A DNA stretch of 42,555 bases from a virus, in IMG/VR virus record IMGVR_UViG_3300031237_000250, positions 1-42,555 of that record. One strand, 5' to 3'. A program made the position numbers and the translations under genes. The notes below the pieces were generated by a model. The model saw only the letters and a list, made by a program, of their open reading frames with translations. It was not told the origin of the DNA and ran no database searches. Below, in pieces: positions 18,605 through 27,775 of this stretch (its first letter is position 1; every line of letters begins with the position of its first letter).

Positions 18605-20802
18605 CCCTGGGCCTGCTGAATTTCAGAACGGCCGCCGATCTGAAGGCAGCGGAGGTGGACGAACAGCAGCGCCGCGAGCAGGAGCAGCGGCAGCATGCGG
18701 TCGAGAGCTCTCTCGCCGCTCATATCCGGCGTGCCTGGGAGGATGCCAAGACCGCCAAGCGTCCGATCGAGATTCGCCTGCTGGACTGCGCCCGTCGGCA
18801 GAAGGGTGTCTACGATCCGGATAAGCTCAAGGCTATCGAGGAAGAGGGTGGCAGCGCCCTGTATCCGAAGCTGACCACCACCAAGACCCGGGCAGCAGCT
18901 GCTTGGATCCGCGATGTGCTGATGCCGGCCAGTGGGCGGCCGTGGGGGCTGGAGCCAACCCCGGTGGCTGAAATTCCTCCGGAGTACCTGGCTCGGTTCG
19001 CCCAGCAGTTGCAGGCGCAGCAGGCCCAGAGCGGGCCGCCGGGGCAGGATGGTGCGCCTACCCAGCCTCCACAGCCTGACCCGGAGAAGCTGGAGGAGAA
19101 GTTACGCCAGATGGTGCAGGCGAAGGCCCGCAAGGTTGCCGATCGCCATGAGCAGCTGATCGATGACCAACTGACCGAGGGCGGCTGGTACGAGGCGCTC
19201 GAAGGCTTCATTGACGACTTTTGCGTCTACCCGGCCGCGTTCATCCGCGGCCCACTCCTGCAGCGAGTGCCTGAACTCTCATGGCAGGAAGGCTGGAACA
19301 TGATCGAGGTCGAGGAGATCAAGCCGCAATTCGTCCGGGTCTCGCCGTTCGATGTCTACCCGAGCCCGGATGCCTCTGATATCGATGACGGTGCCTATCT
19401 CATCGAGCGCGAGCGCTACAGCCGTGCCGATCTGAACCGTTTGCGCGGAGTGCCGGGCTACAACGACGAGGAGCTCGAGGAGGTCCTGCGCGATCATGGC
19501 CGTGGCGGGCTGCGAGAGTGGCTGGCTCCGGACACCGAGCGGGCCCGCCTTGAGGAGCGTCGGCACGAATGGCTGAACAATGCCGGCGAGACCATCGAGG
19601 GCCTGCACTACTGGGGAAGCGCGCAAGGCCTGCTGCTCCTCCAGTGGGGCATGACGCCTGAGCAGATCCCTGACCCGCTGGCCGAGTACGAGATCGACGC
19701 CATCCTGGTCGGCCGGCATGTCATCCGTTGCGTCATCAACCGCAACCCGATGGGCGAGCGGCCCTATCACAAGGCGTCGTTCCAACTGGTGCCGGGCAGC
19801 TTCTGGGGTGTCGCAATCCCCGAGCTGATGGCTGACATTCAGGATATGTGCTGCGCCGTCGCCCGGGCCCAGGCCAACAATATGGCCTTCGCCAGTGGTC
19901 CTCAGATCGAGATCGCTACCGACCGACTGATGCCGGAGGAAAATCCCAACGAGATCTTCCCCATGAAGCGCTGGCGGACCAAGAGCGACCGCACCGGAGC
20001 CGGCACTCAGCAGCCTGCCATCCGCTTCTACCAGCCGAACAGTCTCGCCGGCGAGCTGATGCAGGTCTATTCGATGTGGGAGCAGCGCGCGGACGATGCC
20101 ACCAACATCCCGCGCTACGCCTACGGCAACGAGAAGGTCGGCGGCGCCGGAAACACGGCCAGCGGCCTGTCCATGCTGTTCGAGTCCGCGAACAAGGGCA
20201 TCAAGGATGCGATCCGGCATATCGACCGCGGCGTGACCCGCCGGGTGATCTATGCCCTGTGGCTGCACAACATGCGCTACAGCAACGACCCATCGATCAA
20301 GGGCGACTGCAAGGTCGTGCCGATGGGGGCGACGGCCCAGCTGTTGCGCGACCAGACCCAGCAGGCTCGCCAGCAGTTCCTGGCCGGCACCGCTAACCCG
20401 ATCGATATGCAGATCCTGGGAGTCGAGGGGCGCGCCAAGCTGCTGCGTAGCGTTAGCGAGCAGCTGGACATGCCAGACCTGATTCCGGACGAAGGCGCGA
20501 TCAAGGCTCGACTCGAGCAGCAGGGCCAGCAGCAAGCGCAGCAGGCTCAACAGCAAATGCAGCTGGAGGCGGGCAAGGCCCAGGCCGAAACGGCGCAGAA
20601 ACAGGCCAGTGCGGATAAAACGCAGGCCGAGACACAGAAGATCCTGCTGGAGATCCAGTCGCTACTGGGCCAGCTACAGGCATTAGGAGCCTTCAATGCA
20701 GCTATCGGCGGAGCAGTACAAGGCGCTGGCCCGGATGGAGGTCAGCAACAGCTCGGAGTGGCAGGAGGTCAAGAGCCTGCTGCGCCTGGCCCGGGAGTCT
20801 GA
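18601..20802 (+). CDS. Portal protein
   Basis: 733 residues, within the size range of P22/epsilon15-type portals. Characteristic stretches include 'LYPKLTTTKTRAAAAWIRDV', a long stem region with 'GSFWGVAIPELMADIQDM', and 'GGAGNTASGLSMLFESANKG', which is typical of podovirus portals. A Gln/Ala-rich C-terminal barrel-like helix (QQQAQQAQQQMQLEAGKAQA...) ends the protein. It would form the dodecameric DNA channel at one capsid vertex. Coupled to the preceding gene by ATGA; its 3' end overlaps the next gene by 107 bases. Confidence 0.9.
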   Translation: MTLGLLNFRTAADLKAAEVDEQQRREQEQRQHAVESSLAAHIRRAWEDAKTAKRPIEIRLLDCARRQKGVYDPDKLKAIEEEGGSALYPKLTTTKTRAAAAWIRDVLMPASGRPWGLEPTPVAEIPPEYLARFAQQLQAQQAQSGPPGQDGAPTQPPQPDPEKLEEKLRQMVQAKARKVADRHEQLIDDQLTEGGWYEALEGFIDDFCVYPAAFIRGPLLQRVPELSWQEGWNMIEVEEIKPQFVRVSPFDVYPSPDASDIDDGAYLIERERYSRADLNRLRGVPGYNDEELEEVLRDHGRGGLREWLAPDTERARLEERRHEWLNNAGETIEGLHYWGSAQGLLLLQWGMTPEQIPDPLAEYEIDAILVGRHVIRCVINRNPMGERPYHKASFQLVPGSFWGVAIPELMADIQDMCCAVARAQANNMAFASGPQIEIATDRLMPEENPNEIFPMKRWRTKSDRTGAGTQQPAIRFYQPNSLAGELMQVYSMWEQRADDATNIPRYAYGNEKVGGAGNTASGLSMLFESANKGIKDAIRHIDRGVTRRVIYALWLHNMRYSNDPSIKGDCKVVPMGATAQLLRDQTQQARQQFLAGTANPIDMQILGVEGRAKLLRSVSEQLDMPDLIPDEGAIKARLEQQGQQQAQQAQQQMQLEAGKAQAETAQKQASADKTQAETQKILLEIQSLLGQLQALGAFNAAIGGAVQGAGPDGGQQQLGVAGGQEPAAPGPGV

Positions 20803-20941
20803 GCGCGACGGCTTGGAGCGCGAGACGGATCCAGGATGCCTTCACCGGCTACAGGGCAGGGCCTCGGCCTGGAGCGAACTGCTGGAAGAGATTGGCCGTA
20901 GCCGGGAAATGGCTCGTATCCATGCCGAACGGGGCCAGTAG
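20696..20941 (+). CDS. Small helical protein overlapping the portal gene
   Basis: 81 residues, MQLSAEQYKALARMEVSNSS... to ...IHAERGQ. AGGAG lies six bases before the ATG, inside the portal gene. Helical and charged throughout, with a 'HRLQGRASAWSELLEEI' segment that recurs, as I recall, in small head-region proteins of other phages. The 107-base overlap with portal is unusually long for this genome but both frames look real. A strong hairpin terminator follows. Confidence 0.7.
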   Translation: MQLSAEQYKALARMEVSNSSEWQEVKSLLRLARESERDGLERETDPGCLHRLQGRASAWSELLEEIGRSREMARIHAERGQ

Positions 20942-20955
20942 CGCCCCGCAGCCCT

Positions 20956-20991
20956 CATAACAAAGCCGCCCGTCGAGGCGGTTTTGTTATG
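20956..20991 (+). terminator. Strong hairpin terminator after the portal block
   Basis: CATAACAAAGCCGCC (20956-20970) pairs with GGCGGTTTTGTTATG (20977-20991): 15 bp with one G-U pair and a six-base loop. The TTTTGTT in the 3' arm is the likely U-tract. It is inside the late operon, so it may set the ratio of portal to scaffold/coat transcripts, or be passed by antiterminated polymerase. Confidence 0.7.
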
Positions 20992-21105
20992 GGCGACTGC
21001 TCGCCGGACAAGGCCAAGCCAGGCGAACCCAGAAACCCCGAAACGTGAACCCCGGCTACAGCCGGCTCACCCGAACGTCGCGATGACGTCCAAGGAGTAA
21101 CAACG

Positions 21106-22023
21106 ATGCTTCCCCGCTCTGTGCAAGACCAGATCGATGCCGCCAACACCCTGCAGAGCCAGCTGAATCAGCCGGCAGAAGGGGACGCACAGAATCCCGC
21201 CTCCGAGGCGGCTCCTGCCCCCCAACCGCAGTCGCCGGCCGTTGAGTCAGGCGCGCAACCCGCCCAAGACCCGGCACAAGCTGCCCAGCAAGCCGAAACC
21301 CGGGATGCCGCCTACTGGCGTCACCGCTTCGATGTGCTGCAAGGCAAATACAACGCCGAGGTTCCCGCGCTGCGCAAGCAAGTCTCCGAGCTCGAGCAGC
21401 AGCTCGCTGCCGCCCAACAGCAACAGCCGGCCTCTGCCGTGCAGCGTGCTCAGAATGCGGTCGCCGATCTGACTGAGGCGGAAATTCAGGAGTTCGGCCC
21501 CGACCTGGTCAACCTGATCAAGCGTGTCGCTGGAAGTGTCGCCGGGAAGGGTGACAGCAGCGACGAGCTGCAGGAGATCAAGAGCGAGCTCAACCAGATG
21601 CGCGATGACCGACAGCAGGATGCCGTGGCGCGTTTCTGGACCGTGCTCGAGGAGCAGGTGCCGAACTACCGAGAGATCAATGCCGATCCGGCCTTCCTGG
21701 CCTGGCTGGCAGAAGTCGATCTGTTGAGCGGGGAGCAACGCCAGCAACTGCTGGCAAGGGCGCAGCAGGCCCTCGATCCGTACCGGGTCGCAGTGATCTT
21801 CCGGTCCTTTGGAACTGCTGCGCCGAAGAAACAACCGATTCCCGATGAACTGGTTCAGCCTCGCCAGACCCGTGCTGCCGCCCCCGAGCCGGCAGCACAG
21901 AGGGTATGGACGCGCGCTGAGATCAGCCAGTTCTACCGGGAGAAGGCGAGCATGCCAGCAGAACAGGCTGCCGCCATCGAAGCCGACATTTTTGCCGCCC
22001 AGACCCAGGGCCGCATTCGCTAA
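21106..22023 (+). CDS. Scaffold protein
   Basis: 305 residues, directly before the coat gene. A Pro/Ala/Gln-rich N-terminal region (residues 20-70), a coiled coil (VPALRKQVSELEQQLAAAQQ), helical segments, and a C-terminal 'WTRAEISQFYREKASMPAEQ' with a basic end are typical of podovirus internal scaffolds whose C-terminus binds the coat. It would guide procapsid assembly and then leave. GGAG precedes the ATG after two small leader hairpins. Residues 177-235 (FW..LE.QVP.YR.IN.D) are 31/59 identical, without gaps, to residues 160-218 of the lipoprotein at 41887. Confidence 0.85.
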   Translation: MLPRSVQDQIDAANTLQSQLNQPAEGDAQNPASEAAPAPQPQSPAVESGAQPAQDPAQAAQQAETRDAAYWRHRFDVLQGKYNAEVPALRKQVSELEQQLAAAQQQQPASAVQRAQNAVADLTEAEIQEFGPDLVNLIKRVAGSVAGKGDSSDELQEIKSELNQMRDDRQQDAVARFWTVLEEQVPNYREINADPAFLAWLAEVDLLSGEQRQQLLARAQQALDPYRVAVIFRSFGTAAPKKQPIPDELVQPRQTRAAAPEPAAQRVWTRAEISQFYREKASMPAEQAAAIEADIFAAQTQGRIR

Positions 22024-22035
22024 GCGCCCTGTGTA

Positions 22036-22049
22036 ACGCCGGGAGGCGT
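22036..22049 (+). promoter_or_regulatory. GGGA-loop hairpin in the coat leader
   Basis: ACGCC-GGGA-GGCGT, with GTG/CAC (22031-33 and 22050-52) extending the stem. It is 20 bases upstream of the coat ATG, which has its own TAGGAG. Same GGGA loop as the elements at 16004, 29410, 31649 and 33531. Confidence 0.5.
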
Positions 22050-22069
22050 CACGTTTTAGGAGATTCAAC

Positions 22070-23011
22070 ATGGCTGGTCCCACTCGCGCCGCTGGCGTAC
22101 CCGATTACAGCTCCGGCAGCACCTCCGGGTTCATTCCCGAGATCTGGGCCGGTAAGCTGGTCGAGAAGCTCTACGCTTCCACCTGCTTCGGCGAGATCGC
22201 CAACACCGACTACGAAGGTGTGATCCGCAACCAGGGCGACACGGTGCAGATCCGCACCGTGCCGACCATCACCATCCGCGACTACCAGATCGGCGGCGGC
22301 CTCAACTACGAGAAGCCGACCAGCGACAAGGTAGAGCTGCAGATCGACAAGGCAAAGTATTTCGCCTTCGAGGTCAACGACATCGACCGCTATCAGGCTG
22401 ATATCAAGCTCATGGACGAGTTCTCGAACGATGGCGGCATGCAGATGAAGATCGCCATCGACACCGACATCCTCGCGCGCCACTACGCCGACACCGCCGC
22501 CGCGAATGCTGGCGCCACCGCCGGCGTGAAGTCGGCCAGCTACAACCTGGGCGTAGCAGGTACTCCGCTGGTGGTCGACAAGACCAACATCCTGGATGTG
22601 GTCGTCGACTGCGGCAGCGTGCTGGATGAGCAGAACGTGCCGGAAACCAACCGCTGGATCATTCTGCCGGCCTGGGCGACTGGCCTGCTGAAGAAGTCCG
22701 ACCTGCGCCAGGCTCAGATGATGGGTGATACCACCTCTGTCTTCCGCAACGGGAAGATTGGCGAGCTCGACCGCTTCACGGTCTACGTCAGCAACAACCT
22801 GAGCGTGGTTGACGATGCGACTGCGGCCAAGAAGTGCACCAACATCATCTTCGGCCACAAGAAGGCGCTGACCTTCGCCAGCCAGATGACCCAGATGGAG
22901 ACCCTGCCCAACCCGCAGGACTTCGGCAAGCTGGTGCGCGGCCTCAACGTCTACGGCTCCAAGGTCATCGACCCGAAAGCCATTGGCCACCTGTACGCCA
23001 CCCGCGGCTAA
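22070..23011 (+). CDS. Major capsid (coat) protein
   Basis: 313 residues. 'GFIPEIWAGKLVEKLYASTC' near the start, 'KAKYFAFEVNDIDRYQADIK' and 'NVPETNRWIILPAWATGLLK' are typical of HK97-fold coat proteins of the P22-like/BPP-1-like kind. No N-terminal scaffold domain or protease motif is present, in line with a separate scaffold gene. AGGAG precedes the ATG. It would be the most abundant virion protein. Confidence 0.9.
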   Translation: MAGPTRAAGVPDYSSGSTSGFIPEIWAGKLVEKLYASTCFGEIANTDYEGVIRNQGDTVQIRTVPTITIRDYQIGGGLNYEKPTSDKVELQIDKAKYFAFEVNDIDRYQADIKLMDEFSNDGGMQMKIAIDTDILARHYADTAAANAGATAGVKSASYNLGVAGTPLVVDKTNILDVVVDCGSVLDEQNVPETNRWIILPAWATGLLKKSDLRQAQMMGDTTSVFRNGKIGELDRFTVYVSNNLSVVDDATAAKKCTNIIFGHKKALTFASQMTQMETLPNPQDFGKLVRGLNVYGSKVIDPKAIGHLYATRG

Positions 23012-23032
23012 GTCGTCCCACCCATGATCAAG

Positions 23033-23053
23033 GCCACCCTCCGGGGTGGCTTT
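23033..23053 (+). terminator. Hairpin terminator after the coat gene
   Basis: GCCACCC-TCCG-GGGTGGC followed by TTTGTCGTTT; 7-bp GC stem, UUCG-like loop (TCCG). It lies in the 60-base gap between coat and the next gene and would let the coat message be more abundant than the tail genes. Confidence 0.75.
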
Positions 23054-23074
23054 GTCGTTTCAGGAGCCCCCCCT

Positions 23075-23650
23075 ATGGGACTGCATGAGCTGATTGAGGC
23101 CGTGAAGGCTGCGACGACCAAGGAGGACTTGGCCGACTTGGTACAGAAAGAACTGGAGGTCAGCATCGACCGACGCAAGAGCCTGGAGACACTGCGTGCC
23201 GAAGTGCTGGTAGGGCTGACTGGTGCTGTGAGCGATGTTGGGCCAGACAGTTTGGGCTCTGCTGCTGCGGTCGAGCCACTGCCGGAGCTGGGGGCGGCCC
23301 AACCTGCTGCATTGCCGGAGGCTGGCCAAGATGTGGGGGAGAATGCTGCCGTGGCAGTCGCGATAGCCGATAAGGCCGTGCCGGCCGCTGCGGCTGCGTT
23401 CGAAGCGCCCGCCGTGGCATTGAGCGAGCCCTTGATGGATGGTGGACTGCTGGTCACGGGCATGGCTATCAATGCCCTGGCTGAAGTGCCCCCGGAGCCC
23501 GGCCTGACGCTTCCTGAGCTGGAGCCGGAGCCGGAGCCGGTATCTGAGCCGATCAAGCCGAAGCAGCGCATGCTGCGGCACAAGAAGACCGGCCGCCTCT
23601 TGGTCTGGACCCCGGAACTGGCTGCCATGTCCGAGCTGGAAGAGGTCTAA
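23075..23650 (+). CDS. Hypothetical virion-region protein, Ala/Pro/Glu-rich
   Basis: 191 residues from MGLHELIEAVKAATTKEDLA, with AGGAG before the ATG; the earlier ATG at 23024 lies inside the coat terminator. A short helical N-terminus is followed by about 110 residues low in complexity (Ala, Val, Pro, Glu, including repeated Glu-Pro near residue 160), and an ordered C-terminus 'MLRHKKTGRLLVWTPELAAM'. That end resembles the tail of small proteins next to coat genes in other phages. Could be a decoration or head-linked protein; unproven. Confidence 0.65.
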   Translation: MGLHELIEAVKAATTKEDLADLVQKELEVSIDRRKSLETLRAEVLVGLTGAVSDVGPDSLGSAAAVEPLPELGAAQPAALPEAGQDVGENAAVAVAIADKAVPAAAAAFEAPAVALSEPLMDGGLLVTGMAINALAEVPPEPGLTLPELEPEPEPVSEPIKPKQRMLRHKKTGRLLVWTPELAAMSELEEV

Positions 23651-23653
23651 GCC

Positions 23654-24325
23654 ATGGCTACGACTGTCGGGCAACTGCTGACCAGGGCCAGGAAGATCCT
23701 GCAGGAGATCACCCAGGACGGCACTCGCTGGACCAATGCCGAGCTATTGGACTGGCTCAACGAGGCTTATGCGGTGGTGGTAGATATCCGGCCATCATCC
23801 AACACGGTTACCGCTGAGCTGCTCTGCGTCGCAGGCGCTCGACAGGACATCCCTGCTGAGGCGGCCCGCCTGATTGATGTCATCCGCAATACCGCATCGT
23901 CGGCTGCAGGGCTGGCGGTGACCCAGGTTTCCCGCGAAACGCTGGACACGACCAGGCGTCGCTGGCACGGAGAGCCACAAACCGACGCTATCGAGCATTT
24001 CGCCTTCGATGATCTCGATCCGCGTCACTTCTATGTCTACCCGCCGGCAAAGCCGACAGCCAAGCTGCAGATCCTCTACTCGAAGGTGCCGGAGCCACAT
24101 GCCTCCAGCGAGGCATCTGCCAGCTCGAGCGAGGCGATCCGGCTGCCTGACACTTACGCGCCGATCCTTCTGGATCTGGTCTTGGCTCGGGCCTTTTCGA
24201 AGGATGCCGAGTCGGCGGCGAATCTGCAGCGCGCGACGATGCATTCGCAGTCTGCTCAGGCTGCACTTGGTCTGAAGATACAAGCCGACAGCGCCTCCAG
24301 CCCGAACGGAGGAAAGCCAGCATGA
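23654..24325 (+). CDS. Head-tail adaptor-like protein (DUF6682 type)
   Basis: 223 residues. 'QLLTRARKILQEITQDGTRW' then 'NAELLDWLNEAYAVVVDIRP' and 'GARQDIPAEAARLIDVIRN' match the phage adaptor family annotated DUF6682, found after coat genes in podoviruses; 'HFAFDDLDPRHFYVYPPAKP' is another family-typical piece. It probably forms the ring below the portal. GAGG lies at the end of the preceding gene before the ATG. Coupled to the next gene by ATGA. Confidence 0.75.
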   Translation: MATTVGQLLTRARKILQEITQDGTRWTNAELLDWLNEAYAVVVDIRPSSNTVTAELLCVAGARQDIPAEAARLIDVIRNTASSAAGLAVTQVSRETLDTTRRRWHGEPQTDAIEHFAFDDLDPRHFYVYPPAKPTAKLQILYSKVPEPHASSEASASSSEAIRLPDTYAPILLDLVLARAFSKDAESAANLQRATMHSQSAQAALGLKIQADSASSPNGGKPA

Positions 24326-24882
24326 CCACCAGCGATCTGGCTGAAACCCTGAGCATCGAGGTTCCCGGCTGCCCGCTGGCAACCATCCGCGACATGCTGC
24401 GCTGGGCGCAACGAGAACTGTGCACCGAGGGCAATGCCTGGGTTGTGCGCGGTGAGCCGGTAGTGGTAGCTGCCGATACGGATTATGCCGAGCTGGAGGC
24501 GCCGGTCGGCGCCGAAGCTTTGCGCATCGTGGGGTTGCTCTCCAGCGGGCGCCGTCTCCGGCCTGGATCTGACTACCACCAGACTGGCCCTAATGCTGTG
24601 TCGTTCCGGAGTAGGCCTGGGCAATCCACGCTCTATGGCGAACTGGCATGCAGGCCGCTGCCCGGGGTCGACATGCCGGAAGAACTGATCACTCGCTGGG
24701 CCGAGTCGTTGATGGATGGCGCCCGCTATCGACTGCTCATGCTGCCCAAGCCGTGGCGTGACCCTCAGTTGGCGGAGTTCCACCGTCGCAAGTTCATGGA
24801 TGCACAGGCTGATGCCCGCTCGCTGGCCTGTGATGGCCTTCAGCACGGCAGCATCCGCATGCATACAAGGAGAGTTGTCTGA
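24322..24882 (+). CDS. Hypothetical head-tail joining protein
   Basis: 186 residues. ATG overlaps the stop of the adaptor gene, and the stop overlaps the fibre gene (TGATG). 'LAETLSIEVPGCPLATIRDM LRWAQRELC' (broken here) opens it, then a beta-rich middle (ELEAPVGAEALRIVGLLSSG) and 'GARYRLLMLPKPWRDPQLAE'. The opening 'PGCP...IRDMLRWAQRE.C' pattern recurs in podovirus genes between adaptor and fibre. Likely part of the connector or tail; exact role unknown. Confidence 0.65.
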   Translation: MTTSDLAETLSIEVPGCPLATIRDMLRWAQRELCTEGNAWVVRGEPVVVAADTDYAELEAPVGAEALRIVGLLSSGRRLRPGSDYHQTGPNAVSFRSRPGQSTLYGELACRPLPGVDMPEELITRWAESLMDGARYRLLMLPKPWRDPQLAEFHRRKFMDAQADARSLACDGLQHGSIRMHTRRVV

Positions 24883-27272
24883 TGCAAACCACGATCGTGC
24901 GCGTCAGGATATCGATACCGACCGGGCTGCCTGTCCTGGGGGCGGCTGTCCAAGCCAGATTGGCTGGCGTGGGCGTCAGTCCAAGCGATGGCCTGATCGA
25001 CCGCAGCCTGGTCGATGCGGTGACCGATGCCAACGGGGAGGCTTCGCTGGAGCTGTGGCCCAGCACCGAGGGCACGACAGGGACTCAGTACCGAATCACG
25101 GCCCGTAACCAGGACGGCTCCAAGCTGCTGGATGAACTAGTTTCAGTGCCCGTTTCGGCTATGCCGGTGTGGCTACAGGATATCGTGCTGCTGCCCCCTC
25201 CAAGCCCCATGGCCTACGACGAGGCGGCGATCATCGCCATCACCGAAAACAAGTTGGAGGCACAAGCCGCTAGCGACGCCGCGGCTGCCAGTGCAGCAGC
25301 AGCGGCCAACTCTGAAGCTATTGCCACGACCAAGGCTACGGATGCACTGGCTTCGCAGCAGGCAGCAGCGAACTCGGCAGCCGATGCAGCCGCCAGCGCT
25401 GCTGCATCCTTGGCCTCGCAGGGCGGGGCAGCCACCTCGGCCAATGATGCAGCAGCTTCTGCGGTCAGTGCCGCAGCCCAGGCGGCCGGCGCCCAGAGTT
25501 CGGCGAATGATGCTGCCGCAACGCTGACCGCAGTGCAGGCTGTGCAGGGGCAGGTGGATGCCTCGGCCGCGGCTGCGGCAACCTCGGCGGCGAATGCGGC
25601 AGCCAGCGAGACCAATGCGGCCAATTCGGCGGCAGCCGCCGTGGTCTTGAAAAATGCGGCAGCTCTCAGCGAAACCAATGCCTCCAGCTCGGCCGCAGCC
25701 GCCCAGGCTTCCCAGAGTGCTGCGGCATCCAGTGCTGCTGATGCCCAGGACTCCGCCATGCGGGCAGAGACTGCCGCAGCTACGGTGACCGGCAGCCTTG
25801 TCGAGAGAGGCGGCATCGATCTGTCTGGTGGGGTCTACCCGGAGGCACCGAGCAGTCCGTCGTTCTGGAAGGTCACGGCAGGCGGAACCATTGCCAGTGA
25901 CGGCGAGGTCTACGGGGTCGGCGACACTCTGGTGTATTCGACCAGCATCGGTGCCTTCTACAAGATCGATAACACCGAGTCGGTGACCTCGGTCGCCGGT
26001 AAGTCTGGGGTGGTTACGCTGGACAAGACCGACGTCGGCCTGGGCGCCGTGGACAATACCGCGGACGTCGATAAGCCGGTCTCCACTGCTCAGCAGGCGG
26101 CGCTGAATGCCAAGCAGGACAAGGCCGACAACCTCACGGCTCTGGCTGGGTTGACCGGAGCAGCGGACAAGCTGCCCTACTTCACCGGCGCCGGGGCACT
26201 CTCCCTGGGCGCGCTGACCGCCGAGGCTCGTGACCTGCTCGCCGCCGGCGATTCCACTGCCATGCAGGGCGTGCTAGGGCTGGGTAACGCAGCCCTGCGC
26301 AATGTGATGGCGGGCCTGGGCGATACCTCGGTGGTGGCAGCACTGATGCCGCTGGGGGCCATGGGCTTGGGTGGCAATGCCATAGAGGTCTCGGCGGGCA
26401 GTGCCCTGGCCGATCGGCCGACCGGCTTCTACAGCTTCACCACGGCGGTCACCGACACCCCGATCCCCGGTACCGGGTTCCACGGGATGGTCCTGCGCCG
26501 TTACATCGACGCCGCGACCGGGCCACAGATGACCGTACTGCTCTGGGCCAACGATGTTGGCAATCAGATGTACAGCAACTCCCGAGACATGAACGGCACT
26601 TGGAGCGGCTGGCGTACCGATTTGCGCGTTGGCGACTACGGCATCGGCTCCATCGATATGGCCGACGAGACCGCCGATCCCAACACCTTTGTGGCAGTTG
26701 GCGGCTTTCGCTTCACCCGCCATGCCAACTGCCCGGAAGCGACAGGCAACTATTTCATCCTGACCCTGGGCAGCAACGGCACGGGCCAGCCCATGGTCTG
26801 GCAGATCGCCAAGGAACAGACCAGCCGAGCGATCTGGACCAGATCACGAGTCAGTAGTACCTGGCAGGCGTGGGAGCCACTCTTCACCCGTTCCACCGTA
26901 CTGGGTACGGTCGGTCAGTCCGGGGGGAATCCCACGGGCGCCATCATCGAGCGCGGTTCCAATGCAAGTGGCGAATACGTGCGCTATGCCGACGGGACCC
27001 AGGAGTGCTGGCAACGTCTGACCCTGACCTATAACTCGGCTGGGGATATGGTGACGATCTGGACCTTTCCGGCGGCCTTCTCGGCAATACCAGTGGCCAC
27101 GCTGTTACCGACCAGCTCCTGGAATGTGTCAGTGCGCAGCTGGTACCTGTACTCCCGCGTTCAGGAGGAGACCCTAACCAGCCTGAAGGCCGTCTGTACC
27201 AACCCGCAAAACACCAACGTCACTGGCGATACCCTCATCGTCAACGTCTCGGCTCGTGGCCGCTGGTTCTAA
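24882..27272 (+). CDS. Tail fibre protein
   Basis: 796 residues. Residues ~1-110 are a beta-sandwich-like attachment domain. Residues ~115-305 are an extremely Ala/Ser-rich helical stretch (SAAAAANS..., TSAANAAASETNAANSAAAA) of the collagen-like or trimeric coiled-coil fibre type. Near residue 368 comes 'SVAGKSGVVTLDKTDVGLGA VDNTADVDKPVS' (broken here), the phage-fibre repeat. The C-terminal part has pyocin-knob-like signatures (NGTWSGWRTD, SSTWQAWEPL) and an end domain that probably binds the receptor. It is followed by small fibre-assembly genes. Determines host range. Confidence 0.85.
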   Translation: MQTTIVRVRISIPTGLPVLGAAVQARLAGVGVSPSDGLIDRSLVDAVTDANGEASLELWPSTEGTTGTQYRITARNQDGSKLLDELVSVPVSAMPVWLQDIVLLPPPSPMAYDEAAIIAITENKLEAQAASDAAAASAAAAANSEAIATTKATDALASQQAAANSAADAAASAAASLASQGGAATSANDAAASAVSAAAQAAGAQSSANDAAATLTAVQAVQGQVDASAAAAATSAANAAASETNAANSAAAAVVLKNAAALSETNASSSAAAAQASQSAAASSAADAQDSAMRAETAAATVTGSLVERGGIDLSGGVYPEAPSSPSFWKVTAGGTIASDGEVYGVGDTLVYSTSIGAFYKIDNTESVTSVAGKSGVVTLDKTDVGLGAVDNTADVDKPVSTAQQAALNAKQDKADNLTALAGLTGAADKLPYFTGAGALSLGALTAEARDLLAAGDSTAMQGVLGLGNAALRNVMAGLGDTSVVAALMPLGAMGLGGNAIEVSAGSALADRPTGFYSFTTAVTDTPIPGTGFHGMVLRRYIDAATGPQMTVLLWANDVGNQMYSNSRDMNGTWSGWRTDLRVGDYGIGSIDMADETADPNTFVAVGGFRFTRHANCPEATGNYFILTLGSNGTGQPMVWQIAKEQTSRAIWTRSRVSSTWQAWEPLFTRSTVLGTVGQSGGNPTGAIIERGSNASGEYVRYADGTQECWQRLTLTYNSAGDMVTIWTFPAAFSAIPVATLLPTSSWNVSVRSWYLYSRVQEETLTSLKAVCTNPQNTNVTGDTLIVNVSARGRWF

Positions 27273-27281
27273 GGAGTTCCT

Positions 27282-27572
27282 ATGCGATTAATCTTCACCC
27301 CGCAGCGCTCGGACGAGACGCTGGTTCTGGAAAAATCCGGCGATGTACTGATGATCAACGGTCAACTTTTCGATTTCACCCGGCTGGCGGAAGGTGAGGT
27401 GCTGCCCGTCGATGCAGTGGACTCTCCCTGGGTGATCGGTGACGTGAGCCGGGCCAATAGTGAGCTGCAGCTGATGCTGCTCCTGCCGCTGGGAGCCAAT
27501 GCCAGCGACGCTGCACGTTTTCCTCAGCCCCTGCAGGTCCAGGGCGATGGCCCGGTGGAGCTGCCGCAATGA
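27282..27572 (+). CDS. Small tail-fibre-linked protein
   Basis: 96 residues, MRLIFTPQRSDETLVLEKSG..., with AAGGAG before the ATG. Beta-rich; 'KSGDVLMINGQLFDFTRLAE GE' (broken here) and 'SPWVIGDVSR' are typical of a small protein found immediately after fibre genes in Pseudomonas phages and prophages. Its role is thought to be in fibre function or assembly but is not known to me. Coupled to the next gene by ATGA. Confidence 0.7.
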   Translation: MRLIFTPQRSDETLVLEKSGDVLMINGQLFDFTRLAEGEVLPVDAVDSPWVIGDVSRANSELQLMLLLPLGANASDAARFPQPLQVQGDGPVELPQ

Positions 27573-27775
27573 GCATCGACTGGAGCAAGAAAAGAACGGC
27601 CGACCAACTGGCTGCCGATGGGGCCGCCAAAGAGCGGGAGCGCATCAACGCCGAGGCTCGCGCCTATCTGGCCAGAACCGACTGGTACGTTACCCGGCAG
27701 CAGGAAACGGGTGTTCCGATCCCGGATGTCGTTTTGACCGAGCGCGCGGCTGCCAGGCTCAGGGTTATCGAATGA
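27569..27775 (+). CDS. Tail fibre assembly chaperone-like protein
   Basis: 68 residues. Begins IDWSKKRTADQLAADGAAKE, then 'YLARTDWYVTRQQETGVPIP' and 'LTERAAARLRV', which is the usual end of small fibre-assembly proteins (pattern TDWYV.R..E.G...P..V...R...R). Overlaps both neighbours by ATGA. Probably helps the fibre trimer to fold. Confidence 0.75.
   Translation: MSIDWSKKRTADQLAADGAAKERERINAEARAYLARTDWYVTRQQETGVPIPDVVLTERAAARLRVIE

Noticed and set aside
19279-20556. Minus-strand 425-residue frame
   Set aside because: Shadow of the portal gene.
24882-27272. Possible diversity-generating retroelement, as in BPP-1, acting on the fibre
   Set aside because: No reverse transcriptase gene and no template/variable repeat pair were seen; the fibre has a pyocin-knob-like end instead of a C-type lectin domain.
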